Source: an uncultured Odoribacter sp. (GTDB lineage Bacteria; Bacteroidota; Bacteroidia; Bacteroidales; Marinifilaceae). From it: DNA of 64,000 bases. Location: contig UQJP01000002.1 of NCBI GenBank assembly GCA_900541415.1, positions 1-64,000 on the forward strand. The letters are read 5' to 3'. The notes under the pieces were generated by a model. The model saw nothing but the letters and a program-made list of their open reading frames with translations. It was not told the DNA's origin and did no database searches. Shown one piece after another: positions 24,410 to 32,113 of the stretch (its first letter is position 1; each line of letters begins with the position of its first letter). The translations under genes and the position numbers were made by a program.

Positions 24410-26371
24410 ATGAAACCTATAATTATACTCTTTTTCCTGCTGATGAGTTCGTGGTGCGGTTATGCACAATGGAACACCAATAACATGCTGAGAGTAGGTA
24501 AAAATGCAATATATTTCGACGATTACGTAAGTGCAATAGATAATTTCAATAATATTATCCGGGTAAAGCCTTATTTATCGGAGCCTTATTTTTTCAGGGG
24601 ATTGGCCAAACTGAATCTGGATGATTATGAAGGTTCTATCCAGGATTTTTCGCAGGCTATCGAATTGAATCCTAACTATTTTCATGCTTATGTGTATCGG
24701 GGAATCGCCTATCAGAACCTGAAAAAGTTCGAGGAGGCGCTGAAGGATTTCGAGGAAGCTGTTGCAATAGATCCGGGCAATGCTTATGTGTATGCGAACC
24801 GGGGAATTACCAAAGCCGAGATGGGCGATTTGCAGTCTGCCGAAAAAGATTACTCAAAGGCATTGCTGATCGACGATAAGTTGTTGCCCGCCTATTTGAA
24901 TCGGGCTGTAATCCGGGAAAAACTGGATAATTCAGAAGGGGCGATGGCCGATTGTAATGCGGCGATTAAACTGAATATGTTTTCGGATGCTGCTTATGGA
25001 TTGAGAGGATATTTATGGTATAAGCAAAAGAATTATCACTATGCGATCGAGGATTTTAACCGGGCTTTAAAAGTGAATCCCGATAATAAGCGTATATTGA
25101 TGAACCGGGCGATGGTGTGGTATGATATGAAGAAATTCCCGGAAACAATGGCCGACTATTCTAAGATTATCGAGCTGGACAGTAACTATATTTATGCCTA
25201 TTATAACCGGGCCATGCTTAGGGCTGAGGTGGGGGAAACCAATGCTGCTATTGCCGACCTGGACCGGGTGGTGGATATGAATCCCGATAATATCCTGATT
25301 TATTTTAACCGGGGATTGCTAAAGATGCAGATCAACGACCTGTATGGGGCTTATGATGATTTCAGCGAGAGCCTGCGCCTGTATCCCGATTTTGTGAAGG
25401 CTTATCTGGCGCGTGCAGCGGTAAGTGCCGAACTGAAAGATTATGATGCTGCGGATAAAGACCGTTATCATGCTTCCGAAGTGATGGACCGTTACCGGAA
25501 AATGAAAGCGGGTGACCGTAACGCTTTGGTGGATACGACTGCCAACTTCCAGAAGTTGATCGATATTAACGCGAAAAACGACGAAGTGCGTGATGTGATT
25601 AACGGGCGTGTACAGGATAAGAATGTGATTGTTGAATTACAGGATGTGTTTTGGGTGCAATATTTGAGTCTGGACTCTCTGCGTAGCGGAAAAGTTCAGT
25701 ATTATAATAAACATATCATGAGTTATAATCAGGCGCATAATTACGATCCTGCCATTACGCTGGCCAATAAAGAGGTGTTGTATCCGGCTGATTTTGTTGC
25801 GCCTTATATGGAAAAATTGTCTCAGCAGATTGCCGAAACGGGGGATTTGGATAGTTATTTATTGCGGGGATCATTCTATTTACAACAAGGAGAGTTCCCG
25901 AAGGCTATTGCAGATTTCTCGGCTATTCTTGAAAAAGACCCGCGTCATTTGCTGGCTTTGTTTAACCGGGCTGCGGCGCAAATGCATATGTACGATTATA
26001 TCGAGTCGATCGATGATAAAACGCCGAAAGTTGTGGGTGAAGTAAAGCGGGAAAGCCGGAAAATCGACTATTCGCAGGTGTTGCAGGATTACCAAAAGTG
26101 CCTTGAAATAGATCCCGATTTTGTCTTTGCCCGCTATAATATGGCTAATGTTTTCGCTAAAAGTGAGGAAATCGATAAGGCTATTGCCACTTATACGGAG
26201 GTAATCCGGCAGGATAAAGATATTGCGGAAGCTTATTATAACCGGGGTATATTATATATATATGTCGGTAAGAAAGCTCTTGCCAACGCCGATCTGAGCA
26301 AGGCCGGAGAATTGGGAATTGCCGATGCCTATAATATTATCAAAAGGTATTGTAGCCAGGAAGAGGAGTAA
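24410..26371 (+). CDS. TPR-repeat protein, secreted
   Basis: A 653-residue protein with a signal peptide (about 1-19, ending GYAQ). The rest is a long array of tetratricopeptide repeats, about ten in residues 25-360 and four more from about 480 onwards, with the typical A-Y--RG-----L--Y--A--D---A--L-P signature. Between them (about 375-470) is a non-TPR insert. TPR arrays bind other proteins; no partner is visible. A weak TATCTTTA at 24373-24380, just after the upstream terminator, may be its -7 element. Confidence 0.88.
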   Translation: MKPIIILFFLLMSSWCGYAQWNTNNMLRVGKNAIYFDDYVSAIDNFNNIIRVKPYLSEPYFFRGLAKLNLDDYEGSIQDFSQAIELNPNYFHAYVYRGIAYQNLKKFEEALKDFEEAVAIDPGNAYVYANRGITKAEMGDLQSAEKDYSKALLIDDKLLPAYLNRAVIREKLDNSEGAMADCNAAIKLNMFSDAAYGLRGYLWYKQKNYHYAIEDFNRALKVNPDNKRILMNRAMVWYDMKKFPETMADYSKIIELDSNYIYAYYNRAMLRAEVGETNAAIADLDRVVDMNPDNILIYFNRGLLKMQINDLYGAYDDFSESLRLYPDFVKAYLARAAVSAELKDYDAADKDRYHASEVMDRYRKMKAGDRNALVDTTANFQKLIDINAKNDEVRDVINGRVQDKNVIVELQDVFWVQYLSLDSLRSGKVQYYNKHIMSYNQAHNYDPAITLANKEVLYPADFVAPYMEKLSQQIAETGDLDSYLLRGSFYLQQGEFPKAIADFSAILEKDPRHLLALFNRAAAQMHMYDYIESIDDKTPKVVGEVKRESRKIDYSQVLQDYQKCLEIDPDFVFARYNMANVFAKSEEIDKAIATYTEVIRQDKDIAEAYYNRGILYIYVGKKALANADLSKAGELGIADAYNIIKRYCSQEEE

Positions 26372-26504
26372 GTGTGGGGTTTTGCCCTTGTTGGCGTGAG
26401 GGGGGGATGGTATCGCCGATAGATATTACTAAGGAATGTTTTCCATTTTAGGTGAACGGAGGGAATGAAATATAAGATTTAATAAAAAAGAACCCGGCAT
26501 TGAT

Positions 26505-26544
26505 TACCCCCAAAAGTTAGACACAAAACTTTTGGGGGTATTTT
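26505..26544 (+). repeat. Hairpin resembling an IS3-family (IS150-type) end; may also terminate the TPR gene
   Basis: Perfect 14-bp inverted repeat TACCCCCAAAAGTT (26505-26518) and AACTTTTGGGGGTA (26527-26540), spacer AGACACAA, then TTTTA. The string CCCCCAAAAGTT-GAC is, from memory, typical of IS150-group terminal repeats. No transposase gene or second end is visible, so it would be a remnant. It also has terminator shape for the plus-strand TPR gene. Confidence 0.4.
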
Positions 26545-26722
26545 ATGTCTGGCTGTTACCTTGTAGTTGTCCGAAACACTTCTGTCTTCTTTTTTATGGG
26601 TGTTTCTGAAACGGGTGATGAAAAAATTGTTATAAATTTTGGAAATAATCTGTTCATGTAAGTTTTTCTATTCCCGTTGCAATGGATGAAAAGGAAATAT
26701 GGGACGTTGTGTTTTGTGTATA

Positions 26723-26757
26723 AACTAACACCTAAGCCAATGGCTTAGGTGTTAGTT
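26723..26757. terminator. 17-bp palindrome downstream of trpB2, probable hairpin terminator
   Basis: AACTAACACCTAAGCCA (26723-26739) and its exact complement at 26741-26757, one base apart. It lies 24 bases past the trpB2 stop. T-rich tails are poor on both strands, so terminator function is inferred from position. Confidence 0.45.
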
Positions 26758-26780
26758 AGGTTATTTAAGAAAGGCGGAAA

Positions 26781-28142
26781 TCAGATGATCTTTTCCAGTT
26801 CGCTTAAAGAGCGATTGATTTCATCGTCCGGGAGCGAATAGTTTTGGAGCTTACCTGCAAAATATTGCTCATAGGCATAAAGATCGATCATGCCGTGTCC
26901 TGAAAGATTGAAGAGAATGGTTTTTGCTTTTCCTTCTTCTTTTGCCTTTTGGGCTTCGTGTATTGCCTGGGCGATGGCATGGGTGGATTCGGGAGCAGGG
27001 ATGATTCCTTCCGTACGGGCGAATAAGATTCCGGCTTCAAAAGTTTCCAATTGAGGCATATCTACCGCTTCGATCAGTCCGTCTTTTAAAAGCTGGCTGA
27101 CAATGGCTCCGGCTCCGTGGTAACGTAAGCCGCCTGCGTGGATGTTTGCCGGTTCGAAGTTATGACCTAATGTGTACATGGGAATCAGGGGAGTAAGCCC
27201 GACAGTGTCGCCGAAATCATACTGGAATTGTCCCCGGGTTAGTTTGGGGCAGGATTGGGGTTCTACTGCAACGACCCGGATGTTTTTGCCTCCGGTGAGG
27301 TTTTGACGCAGGAACGGGAAACCGATTCCGGCAAAATTGGAGCCGCCACCGAAACATCCGATTACGACATCGGCTTCTTCGCCCGCTTTTTCCAACTGGC
27401 GGATTGCTTCTTCGCCGATGATGGTTTGATGCAGCAGTACGTGGTTTAGAACACTGCCGATGGTGTAGTTGGTTTTCGGATCCTGGGCTGCCATTTCTAC
27501 GGCTTCCGATACGGCCATACCCAAACTACCCGATGAATTCGGATGTTCTTTCAATATTTTCCGTCCGGCTTCGGTGAGAGGACTGGGCGAAGGGATGACA
27601 TCGGCACCCCAGGTGTTCATCATCAGTTTCCGGTAAGGTTTTTGTTCGTAGCTTACTTTCACCATAAACACTTTTAAGTCGATCCCGAAATAACGGGCAG
27701 CAAAGCTGAGGGCAGATCCCCATTGGCCGCCTCCGGTCTCTGTGGTTAGTCGTTTGATTCCCTGTTTGTAATTGTAATAAGCCTGTGGAATGGCCGTGTT
27801 GGGTTTGTGTGAGCCTGCCATGCTGGTGCTTTCATTCTTGAAATAAATTTTGGCAGGGGTGTCCAGGGCTTTTTCAAGTCCGTAGGCACGCACCAGCGGA
27901 GTCGGTCTCCAAATCTTATATAAATCCTGAACTTCTTCGGGGATTTCAATATAGCGTTCCTGAGAAAATTCCTGCTTCACCAGTTCTTCTGCGAAAATAC
28001 CCATCAGGTCTTCGGGTTTAGCCGGTTGTTTCGTTGCCGGATTCAGGGGTGCCAGCGGTTTGTTTTTCATATCGGCAACAATGTTGTACCATTGAGTGGG
28101 CATTTCCTGTTCCGTCAGTGTGATTTTTTTAAATTTTTCCAT
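26781..28142 (-). CDS. trpB: Tryptophan synthase beta-like protein, TrpB2 type
   Basis: A 453-residue PLP enzyme of the TrpB2 group (the longer tryptophan synthase beta form), which makes tryptophan from indole and serine. Markers are the extended N-terminus with MPTQWYN near residue 14, RPTPL near 79-83, the PLP lysine K113 in GSHKPNT, ETGGGQWG near 135-142 (TrpB2 form of the catalytic Glu loop), and the phosphate-binding GCFGGGSNF near 243-251. No trpA or other trp gene adjoins it, so it may salvage indole or replace TrpB1. The leader upstream (28177-28343) carries a Trp-codon attenuator, good independent evidence that the gene answers to tryptophan. Confidence 0.95.
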   Translation of the reverse strand: MEKFKKITLTEQEMPTQWYNIVADMKNKPLAPLNPATKQPAKPEDLMGIFAEELVKQEFSQERYIEIPEEVQDLYKIWRPTPLVRAYGLEKALDTPAKIYFKNESTSMAGSHKPNTAIPQAYYNYKQGIKRLTTETGGGQWGSALSFAARYFGIDLKVFMVKVSYEQKPYRKLMMNTWGADVIPSPSPLTEAGRKILKEHPNSSGSLGMAVSEAVEMAAQDPKTNYTIGSVLNHVLLHQTIIGEEAIRQLEKAGEEADVVIGCFGGGSNFAGIGFPFLRQNLTGGKNIRVVAVEPQSCPKLTRGQFQYDFGDTVGLTPLIPMYTLGHNFEPANIHAGGLRYHGAGAIVSQLLKDGLIEAVDMPQLETFEAGILFARTEGIIPAPESTHAIAQAIHEAQKAKEEGKAKTILFNLSGHGMIDLYAYEQYFAGKLQNYSLPDDEINRSLSELEKII

Positions 28143-28176
28143 AAGTGGTATATTTATAGTGTTTTGATTTCTGCAT

Positions 28177-28215
28177 AAAAAAACGCCTGATATTCGTAAT
28201 AAACATCAGGCGTTT
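28177..28215 (-). terminator. Attenuator terminator in the trpB2 leader
   Basis: On the minus strand AAACGCCTGAT (28215-28205) pairs perfectly with ATCAGGCGTTT (28191-28181), followed by an uninterrupted run of T to 28177. It is 35 bases upstream of the trpB2 start, so it can only act on the leader transcript. Its loop contains the segment complementary to 28250-28262. Confidence 0.85.
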
Positions 28216-28262
28216 CAAATAGGAGTAACATAGACTCACCGAACCTCATTGTTTATTACGAA
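28193..28262 (-). promoter_or_regulatory. Antiterminator pairing in the trpB2 leader
   Basis: The 13 bases TTCGTAATAAACA on the minus strand at 28262-28250 are an exact complement of TGTTTATTACGAA at 28205-28193. The second segment overlaps the terminator loop and the last base of its 5' arm. The two structures compete. A weaker upstream structure (AACATAG at 28298-28292 with CTATGTT at 28233-28227, and CACCGA at 28274-28269 with TCGGTG at 28242-28237) would enclose the first segment and favour termination. Confidence 0.7.
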
Positions 28263-28313
28263 GTTTGATCGGTGCCAACGCCAATATTGGGCTATGTTGT
28301 TATTTTTTGTCAT
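28236..28313 (-). CDS. trpL: trpB2 leader peptide (25 residues, Trp-Arg-Trp)
   Basis: A 25-codon frame starting with ATG at 28313 and ending TGA at 28238-28236. Tryptophan codons are at positions 11 and 13 (Y-W-R-W-H). The last eight or so codons run over the 5' antiterminator segment. A ribosome stalled at the Trp codons would keep the antiterminator segment free to pair; one that finishes would let the terminator form. Leader peptides of this kind are established for trp operons of proteobacteria; their use at trpB2 is inference. Confidence 0.7.
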   Translation of the reverse strand: MTKNNNIAQYWRWHRSNFVINNEVR

Positions 28314-28335
28314 TTTCTTTCTTAAAATGGTGCAA

Positions 28336-28343
28336 CAAATATA
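28336..28343 (-). promoter_or_regulatory. -7 element of the trpB2 leader transcript
   Basis: Reads TATATTTG on the minus strand, a full match, placing the transcript start near 28329, about 15 bases before the leader ATG. A TGG 19 bases upstream is a weak -33 element. Confidence 0.6.
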
Positions 28344-28428
28344 AAAAGTAATTTTAAAAAATCCAGTCCTTTCTCTTGTATTTTTCTGATTTTGTGACGG
28401 GAAGAAATTCCTTTTTCGGTGAATCGTT

Positions 28429-28866
28429 TTATTTCCTTTTTTGCGGTTTGGATGGCTCTGAATTGTGAGTCAGGTTGTTAAGTCTTTCTTCCAGCCGCCC
28501 GATTTCTTTACAAGCTGTGCTGATTTTTTCATCTTTTTCTTTTAGCATAGCCTTTAGAACTTCGATCTCTTTTTTCTTTTCCAGACATTCATCACAAAAG
28601 CCGTATTCGTTACGGTTTATCTGGCGGAGCTGCTGTCCGTCGATTGTGGGAATGCCTATATTCCGGAGTAGCCAGTTCGCATTAAGTTCGGGAAATAATA
28701 AGAGTATCCCGATTAGATGTTTTTCAGGGATATGGTCGTGACAATTAAGCCAATTGCTTACTTGTTGCCTTGTTTTCAGCCCCAGTTTTATCCTTAATTC
28801 CTCCTGAGAAATTTTTTTCTCAAACAAGTAATTTCTAAGCCTTTGATTAATTGACATATCATCCAT
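28429..28866 (-). CDS. HTH (XRE-like) DNA-binding protein with coiled-coil tail
   Basis: A 145-residue protein. Residues about 5-65 form a lambda-repressor-like helix-turn-helix: ISQEELRIKLGLKTRQQVSNWL with turn and recognition helix, followed by IPEKHLIGILLLFPELNANWLL, common to Bacteroidota XRE proteins. A CxxC pair (C-D-E-C near 92-95) precedes a charged coiled coil of about 40 residues, which suggests dimerisation. A 14-bp palindrome just upstream (28890-28903) is a plausible self-operator. Such proteins occur both on mobile elements and as chromosomal regulators; no phage genes adjoin. Confidence 0.8.
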   Translation of the reverse strand: MDDMSINQRLRNYLFEKKISQEELRIKLGLKTRQQVSNWLNCHDHIPEKHLIGILLLFPELNANWLLRNIGIPTIDGQQLRQINRNEYGFCDECLEKKKEIEVLKAMLKEKDEKISTACKEIGRLEERLNNLTHNSEPSKPQKRK

Positions 28867-28889
28867 AAGGGTACATCTTGTATATTTTT

Positions 28890-28903
28890 ATTTACATGTA
28901 AAT
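28890..28903. promoter_or_regulatory. Candidate operator, ATTTACATGTAAAT
   Basis: A perfect 14-bp palindrome 24-37 bases upstream of the XRE-like gene start. The half-site reappears as ATTTACATTTG at 28932-28942, overlapping the divergent -7 element. This spacing suggests that the regulator controls both directions; this is inference. Confidence 0.4.
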
Positions 28904-28912
28904 GTTTTTACG

Positions 28913-28942
28913 TTGAATTATTGAAAAATTCATTTACATTTG
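28913..28942 (+). promoter_or_regulatory. Plus-strand promoter divergent from the XRE-like gene
   Basis: TTG at 28913-28915 and TACATTTG at 28935-28942 with a 19-base spacer. It points to the lipoprotein gene at 29294. Confidence 0.6.
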
Positions 28943-29293
28943 TCTTAATCTTCGTTTATAAGGTATAATAAAACCAGAAAAATTTCTACTTTTTGCCTTA
29001 AAAAGTAAAGAGAGGGGTGTGCTTTTGCTTTACCCGGGTAAAGGCACGATTGATTGGGCGGGTAGATTGGGTGTAAAAGATTTGTGGCAGGTTTGGAGAT
29101 AGAATTGTTTTTTGCTCTTTGGTGGGAAAAGGGGGGGTAAGGAATAAAAAGAATGTGTGTCGAGCCTTTCCTGGAATGCCTTAAAATGCTTGCCTTGTGA
29201 GTCTTATTTTATACAAAAATCCAATTTTCATAAACTTTTATAATAGGGAAGCCGTAAAACCCTCATGAATATATAAAACTAAAACAGAGGAAA

Positions 29294-29545
29294 ATGAGAA
29301 CGAAAGGTTGTTTTAATTGGACTTATATTGCCATTGCAGCGATTGTACTTTCTGTAGCTGCCTGTGGGAATTCGCAGAAGAAAAAAGAGAAAGAGAGAGA
29401 GCAGGCTAAGCAGACTGCAACACAGCCTCAGGATTCTGTGACGATTATCGAGTCGGAAACTGTGATTGTGGCTGTCGATAGTATTGCCCCCGATTCTGTT
29501 GCCGCAAAGAAAGCAGCGGTGAATACTCCTAAAAAAACTAAGTGA
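29294..29545 (+). CDS. Small lipoprotein of unknown function
   Basis: An 83-residue protein with a hydrophobic signal and lipobox S-V-A-A-C (C24), then a very lysine/glutamate-rich patch (KKKEKEREQ), a glutamine/threonine stretch and an alanine-lysine tail. No domain is recognisable; the low-complexity mature part suggests an envelope spacer. A strong terminator follows, which supports a real transcript. Confidence 0.7.
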   Translation: MRTKGCFNWTYIAIAAIVLSVAACGNSQKKKEKEREQAKQTATQPQDSVTIIESETVIVAVDSIAPDSVAAKKAAVNTPKKTK

Positions 29546-29570
29546 TCTTCTGTAAAAAACGGGAAAATGA

Positions 29571-29621
29571 AAAAGCTAAAGGCTAAAAATAGGATTTCCT
29601 ATCCGGCCTTTAGCTTTTTTT
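29571..29621. terminator. Bidirectional terminator between the small lipoprotein and pfkA genes
   Basis: GCTAAAGGC (29575-29583) pairs with GCCTTTAGC (29606-29614), flanked by AAAA and TTTTTTT; a smaller nested hairpin (TAGGATTTCCTA) is inside. It sits between convergent genes. Confidence 0.85.
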
Positions 29622-29626
29622 ATGGT

Positions 29627-30814
29627 TTATAAGATCATCTGAGGCATGAACTCAAAACTGTTATATTGTGGCCTTAAGCGGTCGGTGTTATAGAATTTGC
29701 CAACATCCACTAACTTTTTGGTACTGGTGATGATGTCGATCGGCGCGTTGTCATACCGCCCGTTGCGCAGGATAACCAATCGTCCGTGCATTCCTTTCAG
29801 GATCAGGTCTAAGGCCAGATTTCCGTAGGCCATCGGCACAATCGAATCCATAGCGTCCGGATCACCGCATCTTACCATATATCCTAATTTTTGGTTGATG
29901 ATGTTTACGGTTTCGCCTTTGTTGAATTGGGGGGATAGATTTTTCAGTTCATTGGAAACGAAGTCTCCGATACCGCCTAATTTTTTATGTCCGAACATAT
30001 CGGTTTCGTGACTTTGGAACATCATGTCCCCGCCCCGGTACTGGGCTCCTTCAGACACCAGGACAACGGAATATTTACTCGGATTTGACCTCCTGTCCTG
30101 GAACATGAGTTCTGCCAGCCGTTCGATGTCGAACTGGTATTCCGGAATCACGCAGCGGTTAGCTGCTCCGGCAAGAGTGGGAAGCATGGCGGAAAATCCG
30201 GCATATCGCCCGAAGACTTCGAGCACTAAAAGCCGTTCGTGTGACCCGGCGCAGGTACGTAATTCGTGGGTGAGTTCTATCGTGCGGGTGATGCAGGTGC
30301 TGAACCCGATGCAATAATCTGTTCCGGGCACGTCGTTGTCCATCGTTTTGGGAATTGCCACGACCTTCACTCCTTCCTGACTCAGGCGTACACCGTAACT
30401 CAGGGTGTCGTCGCCACCGATCGGAATTAAATAATCGATACCGATAAAATCCAGATTTTGTAAAACTTCCGGTGTGAGATCGTTTATTTCTTCCGAATAT
30501 TTATCTTTTAAATGTTCGGGAACGGCGGCCTTAGGCACGTGAGAAGCTCTGGTTCGGGAGGTATGCAGGAAAGTCCCGCCCGTCCGCCCGGCCTTGTTCA
30601 CGATTTCTTCGGTCAGTTCAAAGAAGTTGCCGGAATTATCGGCTTTTTTATCACGGACGGTATCGACCAGCCCCCGCCATCCCCGGCGTATTCCGATCAC
30701 TTTGTAACCTTCTCTTAATGCACGGATTGTGACAGCTCTAATGGCGGGATTCAGGCCGGGGACGTCGCCTCCGCCCGTTAAAATCCCTATAACTCCTTTA
30801 GGTTTTTGACTCAT
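29627..30814 (-). CDS. pfkA: 6-phosphofructokinase, PPi-type active-site residues
   Basis: A 395-residue phosphofructokinase that phosphorylates fructose 6-phosphate to the 1,6-bisphosphate. Motifs: GILTGGGDVPGLN near residues 10-22, GGDDTLSYG with D135-D136, PKTMDND with K156, and the substrate loop ERLLVLEVFGRYAG near 192-205. Established family knowledge: ATP enzymes have GGDGS and PGTIDND, whereas an Asp in GGDD and a Lys in PKT mark pyrophosphate-dependent enzymes. The sequence therefore predicts PPi as phosphoryl donor and a reversible reaction. Length fits the intermediate group that includes PPi and mixed-specificity enzymes. Single gene. Confidence 0.93.
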   Translation of the reverse strand: MSQKPKGVIGILTGGGDVPGLNPAIRAVTIRALREGYKVIGIRRGWRGLVDTVRDKKADNSGNFFELTEEIVNKAGRTGGTFLHTSRTRASHVPKAAVPEHLKDKYSEEINDLTPEVLQNLDFIGIDYLIPIGGDDTLSYGVRLSQEGVKVVAIPKTMDNDVPGTDYCIGFSTCITRTIELTHELRTCAGSHERLLVLEVFGRYAGFSAMLPTLAGAANRCVIPEYQFDIERLAELMFQDRRSNPSKYSVVLVSEGAQYRGGDMMFQSHETDMFGHKKLGGIGDFVSNELKNLSPQFNKGETVNIINQKLGYMVRCGDPDAMDSIVPMAYGNLALDLILKGMHGRLVILRNGRYDNAPIDIITSTKKLVDVGKFYNTDRLRPQYNSFEFMPQMIL

Positions 30815-30899
30815 GGCTTTTAGTGTTTATGTTAGTAAAATCCACACTAAAATTGAGAAAATATATTCTTAAATGCAAAAAAAATCATCTATAAGTGAC

Positions 30900-30907
30900 T
30901 ATATTTG
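30900..30907 (+). promoter_or_regulatory. Candidate -7 element of the GT2-sigma operon
   Basis: TATATTTG, full consensus, 75 bases before the glycosyltransferase start; no clear -33. Confidence 0.5.
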
Positions 30908-30982
30908 TCAGAATTTTTCTCGGGCAGTTGAAATGTTGTGAAATTGAATAGGTTAAGATTCGTACAATAAATTTTAATATAC

Positions 30983-32113
30983 ATGATGAGTTTTGGAGAA
31001 TTTTGGGCTGGATTAGGGTATAATCGTTATTTTCTGATAGGTGTTGCTGTTCTTTTTGCTTGCCATCTGATCTATGTGATCTATCGTAGTGTCGTGGTGC
31101 TGTCGAAAAGAAATGCGCCTTCCTCTTCCCGGGAACAAGGGGTTTCGGTTATTATCACTTCCAACAATAAGGCTCAATTCTTAAAGAAGAATCTGGAAGC
31201 TTTTTTGACACAGGATTATAATAACTATGAAGTAATCGTGGTGGACGAATGTTCTGAGGATGAAACTCAGGATTTTTTGGCGGATATGCAACAAAAATAT
31301 CCGCATTTACGTACAACACGTATTTTCCCGGACACAAAGTTCAGGAACACAAAAAAGATTGCCATTAATATTGGAATATTGGCTGCCAGGTATGATGTAT
31401 TGTTATTTTCAGAAATTGCCTGTGTCCCGGCAACTAAAAACTGGGTGAAAACCATGCAGTCATATTTCGACCAGAATACGGCGGTTGTCCTGGGTTTTGC
31501 CAATTATAAAGCCGGGAAAGAATGTAGCAGAATATACCGTTATTTCCGTTTCTTACGTTTTTTGCGTACGATGTTGCTGATAAAAGGAGGGATGTATGTT
31601 ATCGGCGACGGATATAACATGGCATATCGCAAGAGCTATTATATGGAGAAACGGGGTTTCTCGAAAAACTCCCAGATTTATCTGGGGTATGATAGCGAAA
31701 TGGTAAAAGAACTTTCAAAGAAAGGAGAAGTGAAAGTTGTTAAGGATGTTGAGGCGCGGGTTGTGATAGAAGATTGCCGGAAAAAATTTTGTCAGGAAGA
31801 CTGTATGTATTATTATGCAGTGAAGAGAACATGGCCATTGGGGGTACAGTTGAGGGTGAGTGTCGATTTTATCGTGCTTTTTTTACTGTATGCTATTTCC
31901 GGTTATCTGTTATTGACAGGTGTTTTACATAAGTACATTGCGATGTTGATATTATTAACATTTTTAATGGATTTTATAGTAATAAATGTATATCTAAAAC
32001 ATCTGACTCAAAAGAAATTATTCTTAACTTCGTTCATTGTAAGTATCTTTGGTTTATTTTACAAGTGGTACTTTAATTTGTATTCTATATTTACAAGTAA
32101 GAAATGGAGATAG
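30983..32113 (+). CDS. Membrane-bound family 2 glycosyltransferase
   Basis: A 376-residue protein with an N-terminal transmembrane helix (about 17-37), a GT2 catalytic domain (about 50-270) and two or three C-terminal transmembrane helices (about 290-370). The GT-A fold start VSVIITSNNKAQFLKKNLEA and VIVVDECSEDET (metal/UDP-binding region) are clear, and GDGYNMAYRKSYY with a later LGYDSEMVKEL stands where the acceptor/base motif lies. Donor and acceptor are unknown. Its stop overlaps the sigma factor start by 10 bases, which indicates translational coupling. Confidence 0.87.
   Translation: MMSFGEFWAGLGYNRYFLIGVAVLFACHLIYVIYRSVVVLSKRNAPSSSREQGVSVIITSNNKAQFLKKNLEAFLTQDYNNYEVIVVDECSEDETQDFLADMQQKYPHLRTTRIFPDTKFRNTKKIAINIGILAARYDVLLFSEIACVPATKNWVKTMQSYFDQNTAVVLGFANYKAGKECSRIYRYFRFLRFLRTMLLIKGGMYVIGDGYNMAYRKSYYMEKRGFSKNSQIYLGYDSEMVKELSKKGEVKVVKDVEARVVIEDCRKKFCQEDCMYYYAVKRTWPLGVQLRVSVDFIVLFLLYAISGYLLLTGVLHKYIAMLILLTFLMDFIVINVYLKHLTQKKLFLTSFIVSIFGLFYKWYFNLYSIFTSKKWR

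Larger units (their letters stand above)
26372..26780. other. Intergenic region with two inverted repeats, no gene seen
   Basis: About 400 bases between the convergent TPR and trpB2 genes. It contains a hairpin resembling an IS3/IS150-type end (26505-26540) and a 17-bp near-loopless palindrome (26723-26757). A 38-codon frame starting just after the first hairpin shows no transposase features. Confidence 0.5.
28867..29293. other. Intergenic region with a promoter and two palindromes
   Basis: Contains the palindrome at 28890-28903, a plus-strand promoter at 28913-28942, and the palindrome CTTTACCCGGGTAAAG at 29028-29043. If the promoter serves the lipoprotein gene at 29294, the leader would be about 345 bases. 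An unannotated RNA is possible, but I see no terminator inside the region. Confidence 0.45.

Noticed and set aside
26541..26660. 38-codon frame after the IS-like hairpin as a decayed transposase
   Set aside because: The translated sequence has no transposase or helix-turn-helix features.
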